Assembly: GCA_011048855.1 (NCBI GenBank)
Contig: DSCZ01000094.1
Location: forward strand, 1-5,904
DNA: 5,904 nt
Direction of reading: 5' to 3'
Source of the DNA: Desulfobacteraceae bacterium
Lineage (GTDB): Bacteria > Desulfobacterota > DSM-4660 > Desulfatiglandales > Desulfatiglandaceae
Shown here: positions 5,600 to 5,904 of the stretch, one piece after another
Layout: each line of letters opens with the position of its first letter
Position numbering within the stretch: the first letter of the stretch is position 1
The notes under the pieces: generated by a model
The model's input: the letters and a program-made list of their open reading frames with translations, nothing else
Told to the model about the DNA's origin: nothing
Databases searched by the model: none
Translations under genes and position numbers: made by a program

Positions 5600-5623
5600 G
5601 GGGGAGATTAACGGGGGATTAAT

Positions 5624-5904
5624 ATGAAGGTATTGATTGTTGGTGGGGGCGGACGCGAGCATGCCCTTGCGTGGAAGACTGCAGATTCGAGGCATGTGAC
5701 CCGGGTATTTGTGGCTCCCGGCAACGCGGGTACGGCCGGAGAAGAGAAGGTCGAAAACATCCCTATAGAACCAACCAATATACAGGCACTGGTCGAGTTC
5801 GCGTCGGAGAAGGCCGTGGATTTGACCATCATCGGGCCTGAAGCTCCGCTCGTGGCCGGAATAACAGATGCCTTTTCGGCGGCAGGCCTAAAGTGTTTTG
5901 GCCC
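5624..5904 (+). CDS. purD: Phosphoribosylamine-glycine ligase PurD (GAR synthetase), 3' end missing
   Basis: PurD joins phosphoribosylamine to glycine with ATP, the second step of de novo purine synthesis, in the cytoplasm. The window holds the first 93 of about 420-430 codons, covering the N-terminal Rossmann-like domain of this ATP-grasp ligase. Family signatures are clear: MKVLIVGGGGREHALAWK at the start (glycine-rich loop and REHA, residues 7-14), VAPGNAGTA (30-38) and IIGPEAPLVAGI (69-80). The ATP-grasp domain lies beyond the window. The ATG at 5624 has a good ribosome site (GGGGGA, 5613-5618) 5 nt upstream. A strong terminator ends 24 bp before the start, with no room for a promoter between, so expression likely depends on read-through or regulated antitermination. 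No function links it to the two-component genes other than position. Confidence 0.96.
   Translation, partial: MKVLIVGGGGREHALAWKTADSRHVTRVFVAPGNAGTAGEEKVENIPIEPTNIQALVEFASEKAVDLTIIGPEAPLVAGITDAFSAAGLKCFG

Larger units (their letters stand above)
5305..5623 (+). other. 319-bp regulatory intergenic region between the response regulator and purD
   Basis: No protein gene is evident here beyond a possible 10-codon ORF. The first 95 bp are AT-rich, with a palindrome at 5307-5322, a small hairpin (AATGT-TAGT-ACATT, 5346-5359) and two near-identical 13-mers. The rest holds a GA-rich block (5418-5431), a sigma-54 promoter (5501-5516), a CT-rich block complementary to the GA-rich one (5554-5567) and a strong terminator (5563-5599). 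Purine biosynthesis genes often have riboswitches, but I could not match this leader to a ZTP, PRPP, purine or THF aptamer by eye. Confidence 0.7.

Noticed and set aside
5400..5600. 6S RNA or a known purine-type riboswitch
   Set aside because: A long closing stem and proximity to a purine gene recall 6S RNA, but the right arm is shared with a terminator. I could not align the conserved central bubble by eye, nor the ZTP, PRPP, purine or THF aptamer cores. A covariance-model search would settle it.

Overview
The window comes from a sulfate- or sulfite-reducing bacterium, most likely a member of the Desulfobacterota (the former Deltaproteobacteria). The evidence is the 3' two thirds of dsrB (dissimilatory sulfite reductase beta subunit) followed directly by dsrD, a small gene typical of the reductive type of dsr locus. 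All recognisable genes lie on the + strand. No mobile element, CRISPR array, tRNA or rRNA was seen.

Layout. (1) 1-1023: dsrB (5' end cut off by the window) and dsrD, closed by a GC-rich hairpin at 1064-1100. (2) 1143-2404: a five-repeat TPR protein and a YkgJ-type cysteine-cluster protein, translationally coupled through an ATGA overlap. (3) 2515-5304: a two-component system made of a membrane sensor histidine kinase (TTG start, periplasmic Cache-like sensor) and, 3 bp later, an NtrC-type response regulator with an intact sigma-54 activation domain. (4) 5305-5623: a 319-bp non-coding region. (5) 5624-5904: the first 93 codons of purD (phosphoribosylamine-glycine ligase), cut by the window end.

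The most interesting part is the non-coding region after the response regulator. It contains a near-consensus sigma-54 promoter (TGGCA-N6-TTGCA, 5501-5516) and, about 36 bp past the predicted start site, a perfect 10-bp terminator hairpin with eight Ts (5563-5599). Together they would produce an RNA of about 73 nt. This RNA would have a short 5' hairpin, a U-rich unpaired stretch carrying CCUCCUCUU (an anti-Shine-Dalgarno-like seed), and a terminator hairpin with a U tail, which is the architecture of a base-pairing small RNA. AT-rich repeats 125-220 bp upstream of the predicted start could be activator sites. I propose a self-contained cassette of kinase, sigma-54 activator and sigma-54-dependent sRNA, similar in logic to LuxO-Qrr or GlrR-GlmY but in a sulfate reducer. 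This is inference from sequence alone.

A second reading of the same DNA is a purD leader. The terminator ends 24 bp before the purD ATG, which leaves no room for a promoter, and a 14-nt segment at 5418-5431 can pair with 5554-5567, overlapping the 5' arm of the terminator as an antiterminator would. The two readings are not exclusive.
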